Positions 1 to 9,868 of a stretch of 64,000 nucleotides of DNA are shown piece after piece. This DNA is from Numida meleagris (taxonomy: Eukaryota; Chordata; Aves; Galliformes; Numididae): assembly GCF_002078875.1 (NCBI RefSeq), contig NC_034421.1, positions 13,408,688 through 13,472,687 on the forward strand, given 5' to 3'. Each line of letters opens with the position of its first letter. Position 1 is the stretch's first letter. The position numbers and the translations under genes are program-made. The notes under the pieces were generated by a model. The model saw only the letters and a program-made list of their open reading frames with translations, was not told the DNA's origin and did no database searches.

Positions 1-751
1 CGAGAAGCAGGCAAGTAGAGATGGATGCGGCATCGATACGCCTTCGGTGTCCCCGTGCTGAATGAAACTCATCCGGATGGGTTGGATTTTAATAGAAGAT
101 TTCAGGCAGGTTGTGTCCCCCTGGAGCAGCAGCCCAGCTGGCAGCGGGGCAGAGCTCAGAGCGAGCCCTGTCCTGGGGCAGCGTGGGCTGCAGCGCTTCT
201 CCCTGGGGCTGCGGGGAGCCCAGCAGTGAGCCCTGGTTCTCTTCAAAGTGCCCTTTTGCTCCCAAACCCACGTTGGGTTTGGAAATCACAGAGCCAGGCC
301 TGAGGAACAAGCGCACCGGGGAGTGGCTGTACCTCAAACCACGTCCCTAGAAGCCGTGTTTGATCCTCTGATCTCTTGCTAATGAGTTCATGAAATGTCA
401 GCCAGGCTTTCCAGGTTACAGCTAACGAGCAGCACCATGATATCAGGCAAAGTTCAGAGGGTTAAGTGAACACGGATTGCAAATCCGCACGGTTTGAGCA
501 GCGTTCACTGGTGGAGCCAAGCCATGGCAGGGAAAAGGAACTTCACACTGGCTCCCTGTGTGACCTGGGCATAGGAAGTAGGGTGAGAATTCAGGTTTCC
601 AGATGGGAACTGTTTCAGCATTGACAGCTGTACCTGGGCAGAGCTTCTCCCTGCGTGCAGCTCGGGATGGGGCCGTGGGGTGGGGTGGGACCTATCAGCA
701 TCAACGGGGCAGGAGAGGAGAGGAGGTGACACCCCATGGAGGAATCACGGA

Positions 752-786
752 CCCATAGAATGGCATGGGTGGGAAGGGACCTGCAG
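752..786 (-). mobile_element. Possible CR1 LINE tail scrap
   Basis: The plus strand reads a CATAGAATGGCATGGGTGGG-like segment followed by AAGGGACC, resembling the reverse complement of a CR1 3' end. It is only about 35 bp and diverged, so the assignment is weak. Confidence 0.3.
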
Positions 787-840
787 GAAGTTTCTTCACA
801 ACGCGCAGAATTCACGGCTCTCCCCTTCTTTTCCCCCCAG

Positions 841-1060
841 GCAGAAGAGCTGCTCTGTTGTCTTTTTGACTCCCTGACATCTGACAGCACCTGCCGCATT
901 GAATCCCAGAGCTGCTCGCTGCTGCCTGCTGCCCCCAGGTAGCCCGTGGGCCAGGGCCCGTGCAGGGGGTGTCTGTGCGGGTGGGCACAAAGCAGCCCCC
1001 GGCCCCCAGGAGCACCAGCACTTGTTTGTCATTGTAATAAATTCTGAAGCATCCTGTTAG
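841..1060 (+). other. Possible terminal exon of an unknown plus-strand transcript
   Basis: A strong pyrimidine tract and acceptor (CTTTTCCCCCCAG, ending at 840) precede a short open frame to 942 and an AATAAA at 1036-1041. The three signals are in the right order for a last exon. No protein similarity is recognised and no upstream exon is visible in the 840 bases available. Confidence 0.15.
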
Positions 1061-4000
1061 ATGAATGAGCGTGGTGAAGGATCAGTGCCCAGGAGCAAAC
1101 CCTCCTGAACTGCAGCGTGATTTCTAGTGGAGCGCATTCATGATCTGCTCGTGTTCGTGGAGCATTCATCGGATCGGGTAAAAAATCAGCAGGTAAACAC
1201 AGGGGCAGAGGTTGGCCGCTATCTCGAGCGTATGGAGACTCCGTGTTCTGATGCTGCTGTGGCCTTGGAACCAATACCATGGGGACAGAAGGAGGGAGGC
1301 CGGATCCCCTGGGAGCTGAAAAGGGCCAGGAAGGAAAGGAGGCTGGAAGCTGGGCAGCCCGACGTGCACGCAGCCCCGCTGCCGGCCGTGCGCCCACCCA
1401 GCCGTCCAGGCCGCGTGCTGGCACCCAGCATCCCCTGGGGAGAAGCTGCAGGGATTGCGTGCCAGCTGTCCCCGTCCCCCGGGGTCCCAGGAGTCGGCGT
1501 GACCCGCGGCCGGCGCTGCTCGTGCTGCTCACTAAGTAGGTCATCCTGCTGCACTCCAGCGCGCTTCTGTCGTGCGTGCGAGCCACGCGCGGCTTGGAAA
1601 CAAATGGGAATTCAAAGGATGCGGCCCCACCGCTGAGGCCGGGCCCCGAACACGCCCGGGGCTGTGCCTCGGTTTCCCAGTTGTGAAACTGCCCCGTGCC
1701 CTGGGCACAGCAGCACCACGGAAATGGGGCGGCACCGGGTGCTTCGGGAGCGTCCTCAGTCCTTATTTTAACGCCCAGCTCGTTAGTCCCGGTGTAACAA
1801 ACCAGCCCTCCCTGCCCTGAGCAAGGAAAACATCATCCTTTGGTATTTCCAAAATGCCGGCATCCCATAATGAGCTCGGCAGCCGTTCCCGAGCACCCCG
1901 CAGAGCTGCAGGGCCCGGTCCTGCCGCTCAGTGCCCCCAGCAGCCGCAGCTCAGCCCCGCTCCCTGCAAACGGCCCCGGGGACGCCAGGATCCGCTCCTG
2001 GGAGCCAGGGAGCGAGGTAAGCAGGGCAGGAACAAGGAGCGAGGCCGATCTGATCCGAGACTGCCAGCTCTGCAGCTGGCTCCTACTTGCAAACAATCCA
2101 TTTAGCTTATGAAAGCGAGGAATTGAGTACAAAACCCCCTAGATTGTTTGCTTCCTGGAGAAAGAGAAGAAGAGGAATGGAATTTAGATTAAAAATTATG
2201 CAGAATAGCGTTAGTTCCCCACCCTCCCGTGCCTTCTCTCTAGCTGGAAAACCAGAGCTCATCAGAATTTGGCATTGTTCTGCTGCCAGCGTGGGGCTGC
2301 CTCAATGGAGGAGATAACACCGTGCAGGAGCTGGCACGTGCTGTTAACCCCTTCGGGCCTGGCCCTGCGATGTCCAGCAGTGGGGAGCCCACCCTGCACT
2401 GGGGCAGCAGAGCTCTCACGCTGTCTCCTTCCATGCTGTATATTCACGCCACAAAGCTGACATCCCTGTGGACCAGGCCGAGTTTGTACCAGTGACTTTT
2501 GGCCATGTCCAGCGGCGAGCGGTGCAGGCGGGGGCAGCTCTCACGTGAGCCCGTTCTGCAGCACGGAGCACAGCGCTGTGCCCCAGCATCCAGCTCCAAA
2601 GCTCGGCCCCCAGCGTGGGCCCGGCAGCTCCCTGGGGACTTTGGCAGCGCGACCCTGCGGGCCCCCGAAAGAGAAGGACAGGGAAGGGCTCAAAGTGAAT
2701 GAACAACCCGAGCACAGCGCTCGGATGTTCCGCCTTCACGTCCCCTCTCCACCCCAACTCAGCTGCATGAAGCAGGTTTGAAAGCAGGTGACACCTGGAA
2801 CTGAAACACTGAACGCGGGGGTTTGATTTGGGCCGGAATGATGCTTTTTTATAATATTTATATTATTCACCCCACAGAAAACAGTTCCTGCCCCGGCCTT
2901 GTGCACGTGAGCCCCGTGCAGCACCGGGGCTGCGTCCCATCCCCTCTCAGAGCTCTGAGGGTCCCCGTGTTCCTGCAGGGCTCCCTGCCCAGCTCCGGCC
3001 CCACACTGCGGCTGTGCCAGCGCTCTGCTGCCTGCAGCGGCACCCGTGCTGTGCTGGGTCGTCCTCGCTGCCGGCTTCACGCTGCGCTCCTGGCCCCATC
3101 CATCACCCACCCGGGGGCACCGGAGGAGGCGGGATGCCAGGGGGACACGGCACAGACCTGCCGCTCCCTGCAGCATCCCCGGGGCTGCCACCTGCCCCCA
3201 CCGAGCCGGGCTGAGGCCGTGGGGCGGGCAGCCCCATCTTCATCTCGTCCCCCCGCAGCAGGAGCTGCCGGTTAATTGGCGCTTGGCAATTCCCCGTGGA
3301 CAAGGACTGGAGGAGCACAAAGGGCGATCTGTCTGCAGGGCTGCGAGCTTTGATAAAGCGGGGCCGGGGATGACTCAGATGTGGGTAATTAAAGCGGTTG
3401 AGGCAGCGCTGGCTCCGGCAGAGATACCGGCACCGAGCTCCTTCAGCCGCCGGAACTGGGTCACGCTGAGCCCGGCACTGGAGTGGCCACGAGTCAATGG
3501 CAGCGCTGCTCCCCGACCCTGAGAGCGGCCGAGCGCTGCGCTGGGGGCTTGGATGGGGCCGGGGGCTGCGTCCCACGCTGCTCCAGGTGCCGCTGCTCCT
3601 GGCTGAGCTGCCGGACCTGCGAGACTTCACCGGGTTGGCAGCAGGAAGCACGGCCCTCCCTCCTTCCTCCGTCCTCACCCTGCAGCGGCGCTTGTCTTTG
3701 AGCCCATCCGCCAACACCTCTTGATATCGAAGTCCATTTGGATGGGAAGCACAGCCCAGAGCTGCTCAGCCTCCGGTGACATCAACAGCCGGGACCCGAC
3801 CTGGCCTCATCTCTCCCACCCCTGCCTTGTGCCCAGCATGGCACCGCCAGGCCCTGCTCTGTGCTCCCATGGGCCCCGGGAAAGGCTCCTCGGGTGGTGG
3901 CACAGCCGGGCTGGTCCCACGGAGCTGCAGGAGCTGGAGGGAGGGAACGCAGGCGTGCAGCTTGCTGTTAGCCAGGGCTGGGAGCAGGGCGGGCGGGTGC

Positions 4001-4103
4001 AAGGCTGGAGGAGGAGGCGATGGGTGCTTCAGGGAGAGGAGAGCTGATGGGCGCAGGGAAAAGCTCTGCATGAGGAGGTGCAGCCCCAGGAGAGAGACCT
4101 GCA

Positions 4104-4135
4104 CCTGTCCGCCTGTCCACCTGTCTGCCTGTCCA
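4104..4135. repeat. 8-bp tandem repeat, 4 copies
   Basis: Four consecutive units of CCTGTCYR (CCTGTCCG, CCTGTCCA, CCTGTCTG, CCTGTCCA). No function is apparent. Confidence 0.7.
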
Positions 4136-4706
4136 TCCCACTCTCCTGCAGGAGCTGCCTCCTCTGGCCCAGTCTCTGCTCTCACTCGGGGCTGCACTCC
4201 CCCCGCCCACCCGTCTTGGGGTCCCATGGGCACAGAGGAGCCCCCGTCAGTGACACACACACTGCTGGCCGTGCCCCAGGCTTCGGCAGTGGGGAGTGGG
4301 GCATGAAGGTGACCCAAACGCCTGCACCCGTGCTGGGCTGGGGGTGGCACTTGGAAGTTGAGCAGAGCAGGAGTGCAGCCCTCCCACCTCACCTGGGTGC
4401 TTTTGTGCCAAAGTTTCTTTCCAGCGCGGTACCCCCAGGGCTACAGACAATTAACATCCACCTTAAGCCTGCTCCAGACGTGTTCTGGATGCCTGTGAGC
4501 CCCTCAGGTGTTACAGATGCTGTGTGAGCTGGGCCCACCAGCGGCTCATTCACTGTTTATTAAAGCCCCTATTAATCTTGTATTAACGCCTTTCAGACGA
4601 GGCCTTTACAAAGGAGCAGCATCTCAGTGAGGAGCTCAGCTTCCCCCCATGCTGCAGCACCAGGGAGCAGGGGAGCGGTGCAGGCAGCCGGCATCGCCCA
4701 CCCCAT

Positions 4707-4900
4707 CCCCGCAGCATCTCCATCCTGACCCCATAGCATCTCGCAGCGTGTCCCCACAGCATCTCCCATCCCACCCCCACTGCATCTCCCCTATTTCCCA
4801 TCCCATCTCCGTAACACCTCCCATCCCTTCCCGTTACATCTCCCATCCCATCCCATCCCATCCTGCAGCATCTCCCATCCGTGCCGACATCTCCCAGCTT
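4707..4900. repeat. Degenerate CATCTCCCATCC minisatellite
   Basis: The core CATCTCCCATCC or a close variant recurs about every 20-25 bp, with a purer CCCAT run at about 4840-4862. It is related in composition to the GGGAT array that follows at 5.3 kb, on the opposite strand. It lies downstream of SBK1 and overlaps no recognised gene. Confidence 0.7.
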
Positions 4901-5307
4901 CGCCAAGGCTGGGATGCAGCAGTTGCCATGGCAACGTGGGAGGCTGGTGGAGCCGGAGCCCACAGCTGAGATGTTTGGGCTGTGGGGGGGCTGTGCTGGG
5001 GGTGTTCCCTCGTCCCCCCTTGCCTGCCCTGGGCCTCGTTGCACCCCAAAACTGGTCAACCCCCCCCAAAAAAACCCTGGTAAAGCTCCCATTTTTTTCG
5101 GCCAAAGAATGCTAGTGAAAAGAATCTGGATTTTCTACTTTCTAGAGGAAAAAATTCAAAACTTATATCACTGCAGCCAGGTCAGGGGTGCCAACAGCCT
5201 CCTGTGAGCCTCTGCCCCACGCCAAAATCCTCCTGAGCCCGGAGGGAACAACATCAGAGCCCTGCACAGCCTGGGGGTGTTCACAGGGCTGCTTCCACTG
5301 GGCATGG

Positions 5308-5674
5308 AGATGGGGTGGAGTGGGGTGGATGGGATGGGATGGGATGGGGATAGGATGGGGATAGGATGGGATGAATGGGATGGGATGGGATGGGATGGGG
5401 TGGGATGGGGATAGGATGGGAAGGGATGGGGATAGGATGGGAAGGGATGGGGATAGGATGGGAAGGGATGGGGATAGGATGGGATAAATGGGGTNNNNNN
5501 NNNNNNNNNNNNNNNNNNNNNNNNNNNNNNNNNNNNNNNNNNNNNNNNNNNNNNNNNNNNNNNNNNNNNNNNNNNNNNNNNNNNNNNNNNNNNNNNNNNN
5601 NNNNNNNNNNNNNNNNNNNNNNNNNNNNATGGGATGGGATGGGATGGGATGGGATGGGATGGGATGGGATGGGA
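5308..5674. repeat. GGGAT pentanucleotide array with GGGGATAGGATGGGAA variants
   Basis: The left part alternates pure GGGAT with a longer unit (GGATGGGGATAGGATGGGAA, repeated about four times). The right part is nearly pure GGGAT. The array is interrupted by an assembly gap, so its true length is unknown. Confidence 0.9.
5495..5628. other. Assembly gap of 134 N
   Basis: A run of 134 N lies inside the GGGAT array. Any translation across it is meaningless. The gap length may be an estimate. Confidence 0.99.
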
Positions 5675-6569
5675 AGTTCAGCCTGCCACCAGCTGAAACA
5701 TCCTGTGCATCCCACGTGGGGACTGGATTTTTCCCCACCTCGGGATGGGTTTCCATGCCTGGTGCAGGCAGGTTGACCCCGCAGTGCCCTCTGCACCCAC
5801 CGGGCTTTGACTGACACCATCCAGCCCAGCACCCGGCACTGCAGAGCGCAGCGGGGCCCTGCAGAAGGGCGGCCAGGGTCCAAGCAGCGCAGCGGGGGCA
5901 CCGGGCCTTGGCAGCACCCCGAGGTGGGGGCTCGGATCTCAGACCCCTCTGTGCCGGGGGAGCGTGGCTGCAGCGAGTGCCCACTGAGTGGTGGAGGTGC
6001 TGAGAAAACGAGACTGGAGGAGAGCGGAGCAGCACGCGTTGGAAGGGCTGGAATCAGCACAGCGAGCGATGGGCACCTGAAGCCCGTGGGGCTCGGGGGG
6101 GAGGGAACAGGCCGGGATAACCGTGCTGCTTCGCTCCGAGTCACCGGCAGCGCTGCCGGGTGGGCCGAGATGTCAAAGCGCAGCTCCGCCTCTCATCTGC
6201 GCGGGGACGGGAGGCTCCTTCCAGCCACGGCCCGGTGACAGTGACATTGATTTCCCGGAGCTTTGGCGCGGCCGAATCTGTATTTTTAGCTGGATAAAAA
6301 AAAAAATAATCACGTGGCCGAGAAACGCTTTCCCTGCCCCGATGTGAGGGGGTGGGAAGCAGCAGGCGTTGGTGGATGCGCAGGGCTCGTGCCCGCTCCC
6401 CGTGTCCCCGGAGAGGGGACGGTGCCACCAGCGTGTCCCTGTGCCCTGACCCCATCGCCAGCCCCATCCGAGCGGGCCCCCATCCCCACGGCCATTCACC
6501 TCCCGGTCGGGCGCTGCCTTCATCCCTTCATCCCTCCTTCCCTTCTCCTCCTCCTCTCCCCCACCCTGC
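5675..6569. other. Unique GC-rich sequence, no gene seen
   Basis: This is CpG-rich sequence with no recognised coding content on either strand. It lies downstream of, or within a very long, SBK1 3' UTR. Confidence 0.5.
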
Positions 6570-6584
6570 TCTCATTTCCCCTAG

Positions 6585-6660
6585 AAGACTTTAATGAAAT
6601 CTGCCCTTAATTAAATCCACATTCATTTGCATAATTAGCAGGAAATTGAAATTAGCCTGC
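6585..6660. promoter_or_regulatory. AT-rich candidate conserved noncoding element
   Basis: An abrupt AT-rich island lies in GC-rich DNA. It carries TTAATTAA (6607-6614), the octamer ATTTGCAT (6625-6632, the POU-factor site ATGCAAAT on the other strand) overlapping TTTGCATAATTA, and further AATTAG/AAATTG homeodomain-type cores. The clustering suggests an enhancer. Conservation has not been tested. Confidence 0.35.
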
Positions 6661-6805
6661 CGACGTGGCTGGAATCCGCGCTGCGGTGAGGCCGTGCCAT
6701 TGGGGCACCACCCCGTGCCCCCCCCCCAACTCTTTGCTTCTCTCTACAAAAAATTCTCTTCCACCACTCAGCGTTTTTTTGGCTTTTAGAGCTATATATT
6801 TTTGT

Positions 6806-6857
6806 CTTTTTTTTTTTTTTAATGTGTTTAGTTGCTTTTTTTTTTTTTTTTTTTTTT
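6806..6857. repeat. T-rich low-complexity runs
   Basis: Two long T runs (about 15 and 22 bases) are separated by AATGTGTTTAGTTGC. On the minus strand they are A-rich stretches next to an ATTAAA hexamer. Confidence 0.9.
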
Positions 6858-7926
6858 CCTTTTCGACGGTGACAAACTGAGGTAACGTCTGTGACACTAC
6901 AGCCTCTCCTACGGGAAGAAGGTCCGGCGCCCGGCGGCCGGGGGAACCCGAAATAAAAACCCGAAACCGAGCGGCACCGCGATCGCGGCCATCGGCGCCG
7001 AGGGTTCCTTATCTACATTATTGCACGAGAGATCGGGGACGTGGAGGGACCTAAGGCAAAAAGGAGAACGAACCGCACCTAACATCTCTACATCTGTGCA
7101 GTGCTACTTCTACCACCAGACCTGGGCCCTGCGGGAGGGGGGACAGGGGGACACGGGGACGTGGGGACGTGGGGATGTGGGGACATGGGGATGTGGGGAC
7201 ATGGGGATGTGGGGACATGGGGATGTGGGGACATGGGGACGGGGCAGCGGCGCCGGTGGTGGGGGCGCGGGGGCGGCGGGACCCCACCTGCCTGGCGGCT
7301 GCTGTGTAAACTGCTGCTGCTTCGGGAGCGTGATAGCCCTTTGTGCGGTAGTTGGGGGCCGGAGGGGACGGCGACGCGGGGCTCCTCAGGGTGACCCCGT
7401 GGCTCCCGGCCGGCTGTCCTCCCCCCCGTCGGAGGAGCATCGCTGCGGCCATCGCTCCGGGCAGGGAGGACGGGGTGACGCACAGTGACGCTTGCTACAT
7501 CGTGGCAGGGAGCGGCCATGGGGGTCCCCTCCATCCCGGCCCCCCTCGTCCCCTCCCGGTGCCCAGCGCGGGGCAGGGGCCGCCCCGAAGGCCTCCTCCA
7601 GGCGTGGGGTCATCGGCCTTCCCAGGGCCCCCGCACAGCCCCGTCGTGTTGTCACGGAGGACCTCTCCCCACGGCACCACGGGGGGATCCCGGAGGGGCA
7701 GCGCGGCCGCGGGGACGGGGACAGCGGCACCGGTGCCCCCCGGCTCCTGCCCCCCGGGCAGGATGGCGGCACCGGCATCCTCAGTGCTACTGAGCGCAAC
7801 CAGTTCTGTCCTCTTCTTGTTTCTGCGTACGGAGGCGCAGCCCCCGGCCCTGCAGCCACCCGCAGCCCCCGTGCCAAGGGACGGGACGGTGCCGCCGGGA
7901 GCGGGGCCGCGCACCGCCCCGCGCCC
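6818..7926 (-). other. SBK1: Probable SBK1 3' UTR, end uncertain
   Basis: This is non-coding sequence directly downstream of the SBK1 stop. An ATTAAA hexamer on the minus strand at 6823-6818 adjoins a long A-rich stretch and could mark one 3' end. A classical AATAAA on the minus strand occurs only near 4561-4556, so a much longer 3' UTR reaching about 4.5 kb is possible. The part from 6905 to 7110 is unique and CpG-rich, and the remainder contains a G/C-rich minisatellite. Transcript data would be needed to choose the end. Confidence 0.4.
7141..7234. repeat. 12-bp GGGGACATGGGGATGT minisatellite
   Basis: GGGGAC and GTGGGGACATGGGGAT-like units repeat with a 6/12-bp period about eight times. 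Runs of four G occur every 6 bp, so the plus strand could form G-quadruplexes and the SBK1 transcript strand is correspondingly C-rich. Confidence 0.9.
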
Positions 7927-8715
7927 TCAGACGCAGATCTCTATCGCCGTGGCCAGCACCATCTGCCCCTTGCCCTTGTCCTGCCGTCCGTCTGTCCTGC
8001 CGGCCGGGCCGGGCGAGGCCGCGCTGGGCTCGGGGCCGTTGAGCCGCGTGGCGGGGCCGTCGGTCAGGATGGTCCTCTTGAGCGGGGCGGGCGTGCAGGA
8101 GGCGGCGGGCTCGTGGCGGTGCGGCCCGGCGGGCAGCTTGTCCCCGGCGTGCTTGCGGGAGCGGTAGGAGGGCCGGCGGCGCACCTCGGCCATCAGGTCG
8201 TACTTGATAAAGTAGAAGACCTCCTTGACGGGGCAGCGCTTCTCGGGGTCGAGGGCCAGCAGGCGCTGGAACATGCGCAGCGCGCTGTCCGTGAAGCGTC
8301 GCCACTGCGAGGGCAGCCCCGCCAGGCGGCCCTTCTGCCACCGCACGAACTCCTCGAAGAAGGTGTCGGACGCGGCCGCCGCCTCCCAGGGGAAGTTGCC
8401 GGTGAGGACGCAGAAGATGAGCACCCCGAAGGCCCAGACGTCGATGCTGGTGTCCACGGCGAAGCCCTCGGCGCGGCCGGCCTGGCACACCTCGGGCGCC
8501 GTGTAGGGGATGGTGCCGCTGATGCGCTTCACCCGGCAGCCCACCTTGCGGGTCATGCCGAAGTCGGCCAGTTTGACGCGGCGGCAGTCGCGGTCGAAGA
8601 GCAGCACGTTCTCCGGCTTGATGTCCCGGTGCACCAGGCTCTTGCTGTGCATGTAGTCCAGCGCCAGGCCCAGCTGCTGCACGCAGCGCTTCACCATGTC
8701 CTCGGGGAGCCCCAC
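7927..8715 (-). CDS. SBK1: SBK1 exon 4 (terminal coding exon)
   Basis: This single large exon follows the acceptor CCGGCCGCAG and encodes residues 134-395: the C-lobe with the HRD, DFG and APE motifs, then the basic tail and the TGA stop at 7929-7927. The reading frame stays open upstream into intron 3 as far as an ATG at 8937. That extension is unlike kinase sequence, and the GT-AG junction with exon 3 restores a proper kinase domain, so it is treated as intron. Confidence 0.95.
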   Translation of the reverse strand: MGLPEDMVKRCVQQLGLALDYMHSKSLVHRDIKPENVLLFDRDCRRVKLADFGMTRKVGCRVKRISGTIPYTAPEVCQAGRAEGFAVDTSIDVWAFGVLIFCVLTGNFPWEAAAASDTFFEEFVRWQKGRLAGLPSQWRRFTDSALRMFQRLLALDPEKRCPVKEVFYFIKYDLMAEVRRRPSYRSRKHAGDKLPAGPHRHEPAASCTPAPLKRTILTDGPATRLNGPEPSAASPGPAGRTDGRQDKGKGQMVLATAIEICV

Positions 8716-9861
8716 CTGCGGCCGGGGGACACGGTCACTCCATGCTGCCCCTGGACGGCCCGCCCACATCTCCCCTGTCTCTCTTTGCACCTTTCCCACC
8801 CTCCGCCCTCCCTCCTCCTTCCCTGTCCCTTCTACATAAGGGGAAGAAGAGAAGCTCTGCAGCAGGACACAGCCACCAGGGCCAGCCGATGGGTCCCGTG
8901 CCTTCTCGAGGACATGTGATGTGCCCCAGGCCACCACTTATGGGACCCAGATCACTTACAGGGTGGGTGACGGGTCTCAGACCACCCACTGGAAGAGTTA
9001 TGAGTCAAGCCATCAGTTATGGGTCCCAGAACGCCCAGGAGATGGGCGATGGGTGCCAGACCACCAGTTATGGATCGCAGAACACCCAAGGGACGAGTGA
9101 TGGGTCTCAGGCCACCAATGGGAGACGTTATGGGTCCCAGGCTACCCAGAGGATGAGCAATGGGTCCCAAGCCTGCTTCTAGGTGCCGCACTATCTAGGT
9201 GCTGGCATTCTGCCCAGGTACAGACGTGTGATCCCTTCACGTGGGGCTCTGCAAACACCAGGACCCTTCCTTGTGCCACCAGTAACACGCAAGCCTGGGC
9301 ACGGTGGCTTTGTCCAGCGCCCCGGGGACACCGAACCCTCAGGTCCCCTCCCCAGCACCCAGAACAGCTCCCACCTGCGGGGGGATGATGTCGAAGAGGT
9401 CCCCTCCCGGGGCGTACTCCTGAGCAAAGACGTAGCAGTCCTCTGTCTCGAAGACCACGTCGAAGACCTTGATGATGAAGGGGCTGGAGGAGAGCGTGTT
9501 GGTGATGCTGAACTCCCGCAGGAAGTTCTTCAGCTTCGTCTTGCTCTTGTTGACGAACTTCAGGGCCATCTTGGTGCCTGCAGCGGGCAGAGGGCCGCGT
9601 GAGCCCGTGGCACGGCCGGCGGCGACGCACACCCAGGTGCCGCGCCTGCCCCCCGCTCCCCTCACCTGTGCTTTTGTGGGACACCAGGTCCACCTTGCCG
9701 TAGGTGCCCTTGCCGAGCTCGCGGATGAGGTCGTAGTGCTTGTTGATGTCGGTGCCCGAGAGGGTGCGGATGGCCAGCGACTGCATGTCTTCGGTGATGA
9801 GCGGCACCCCGCAGCACGCCAGCTTGCGCGACGGCTCCTGCTCGATCGAACCGGCGCTCAT
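7927..9861 (-). CDS. SBK1: SBK1 serine/threonine kinase, complete CDS in three exons
   Basis: The CDS joins 9861-9666, 9577-9375 and 8715-7927 (196+203+789 nt), giving 395 residues and a TGA stop. Residues about 44-310 form a protein kinase domain. Visible motifs are the glycine loop GKGTYGKV (50-57), the ATP-binding lysine in MALKF (K72), the catalytic loop VHRDIKPEN (161-169, D164), ADFG (183-186) and TAPE (205-208), so all key catalytic residues are present. The basic tail (about 311-395) has RRRPSYRSR and a short proline segment TPAPLKR and ends in IEICV. The family is the SH3-binding-domain kinases, SBK1/2/3, described as brain- or muscle-enriched. The sequence fits SBK1 best, although mammalian SBK1 is, from memory, somewhat longer (about 424 residues). 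The start is the first ATG after the exon 2 acceptor. Substrates are not deducible. The gene is divergent from XPO6. Confidence 0.95.
8890..9176. repeat. 30-bp minisatellite in SBK1 intron 3
   Basis: Units start with TGGGTCCCAG or close variants and end in RGTGA/GTTA. Successive lengths are about 30, 21, 30, 30, 19, 30, 21, 30, 30 and 30 nt, with a partial unit at the end. The shorter units lack an internal 9-11 bp. Divergence between copies is moderate, so the array is not recent. It fills nearly half of SBK1 intron 3. Confidence 0.85.
9375..9577 (-). CDS. SBK1: SBK1 exon 3
   Basis: The exon runs from the acceptor CGCTGCAG/GC to the donor CCGCAG/GTGGGA. It completes codon 66 and encodes up to residue 133: the ATP-binding lysine, the helix C region and the hinge segment ([12 protein letters not shown]). 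It ends in phase 0. The third positions are strongly GC-rich, as elsewhere in this gene. Confidence 0.95.
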
Positions 9862-9868
9862 GGCTGTG
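9666..9868 (-). CDS. SBK1: SBK1 exon 2 (first coding exon)
   Basis: The acceptor TGCCTTGCAG lies just upstream on the minus strand, followed by 7 nt of 5' UTR (cacagcc) and the ATG at 9861-9859. The exon encodes residues 1-65 plus one base, including the glycine loop. It ends at an ACAG/GTGAGG donor, phase 1. Intron 2 that follows is only 88 nt (9665-9578). Confidence 0.94.

Larger units (their letters stand above)
1..4550. other. GC-rich flank without a recognised gene
   Basis: No protein family is recognisable on either strand, and the open frames are short and GC-driven. Contents noted are a small CR1-like scrap at 752-786, a possible plus-strand terminal exon ending near AATAAA at 1036-1041, AT-richer patches at about 2090-2220 and 3345-3400 (the latter with TGACTCA at 3371-3377), and an 8-bp tandem repeat at 4104-4135. 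This is the 3' side of SBK1. Confidence 0.5.

Noticed and set aside
7492..8919. 475-codon plus-strand open frame opposite SBK1
   Set aside because: It is antisense to the high-GC SBK1 terminal exon. The true kinase motifs are on the minus strand.
8716..8937. SBK1 exon 4 frame extended upstream to an ATG at 8937
   Set aside because: The upstream part is not kinase-like and would lose the N-lobe. The exon 3-exon 4 GT-AG junction gives a complete kinase.
8890..9176. Regular 30-bp spacing suggesting a CRISPR-like array, or a YGSQ-repeat protein
   Set aside because: The whole unit is repeated, with no repeat/spacer contrast, and it is inside a vertebrate intron. The peptide is a by-product of a period divisible by three.
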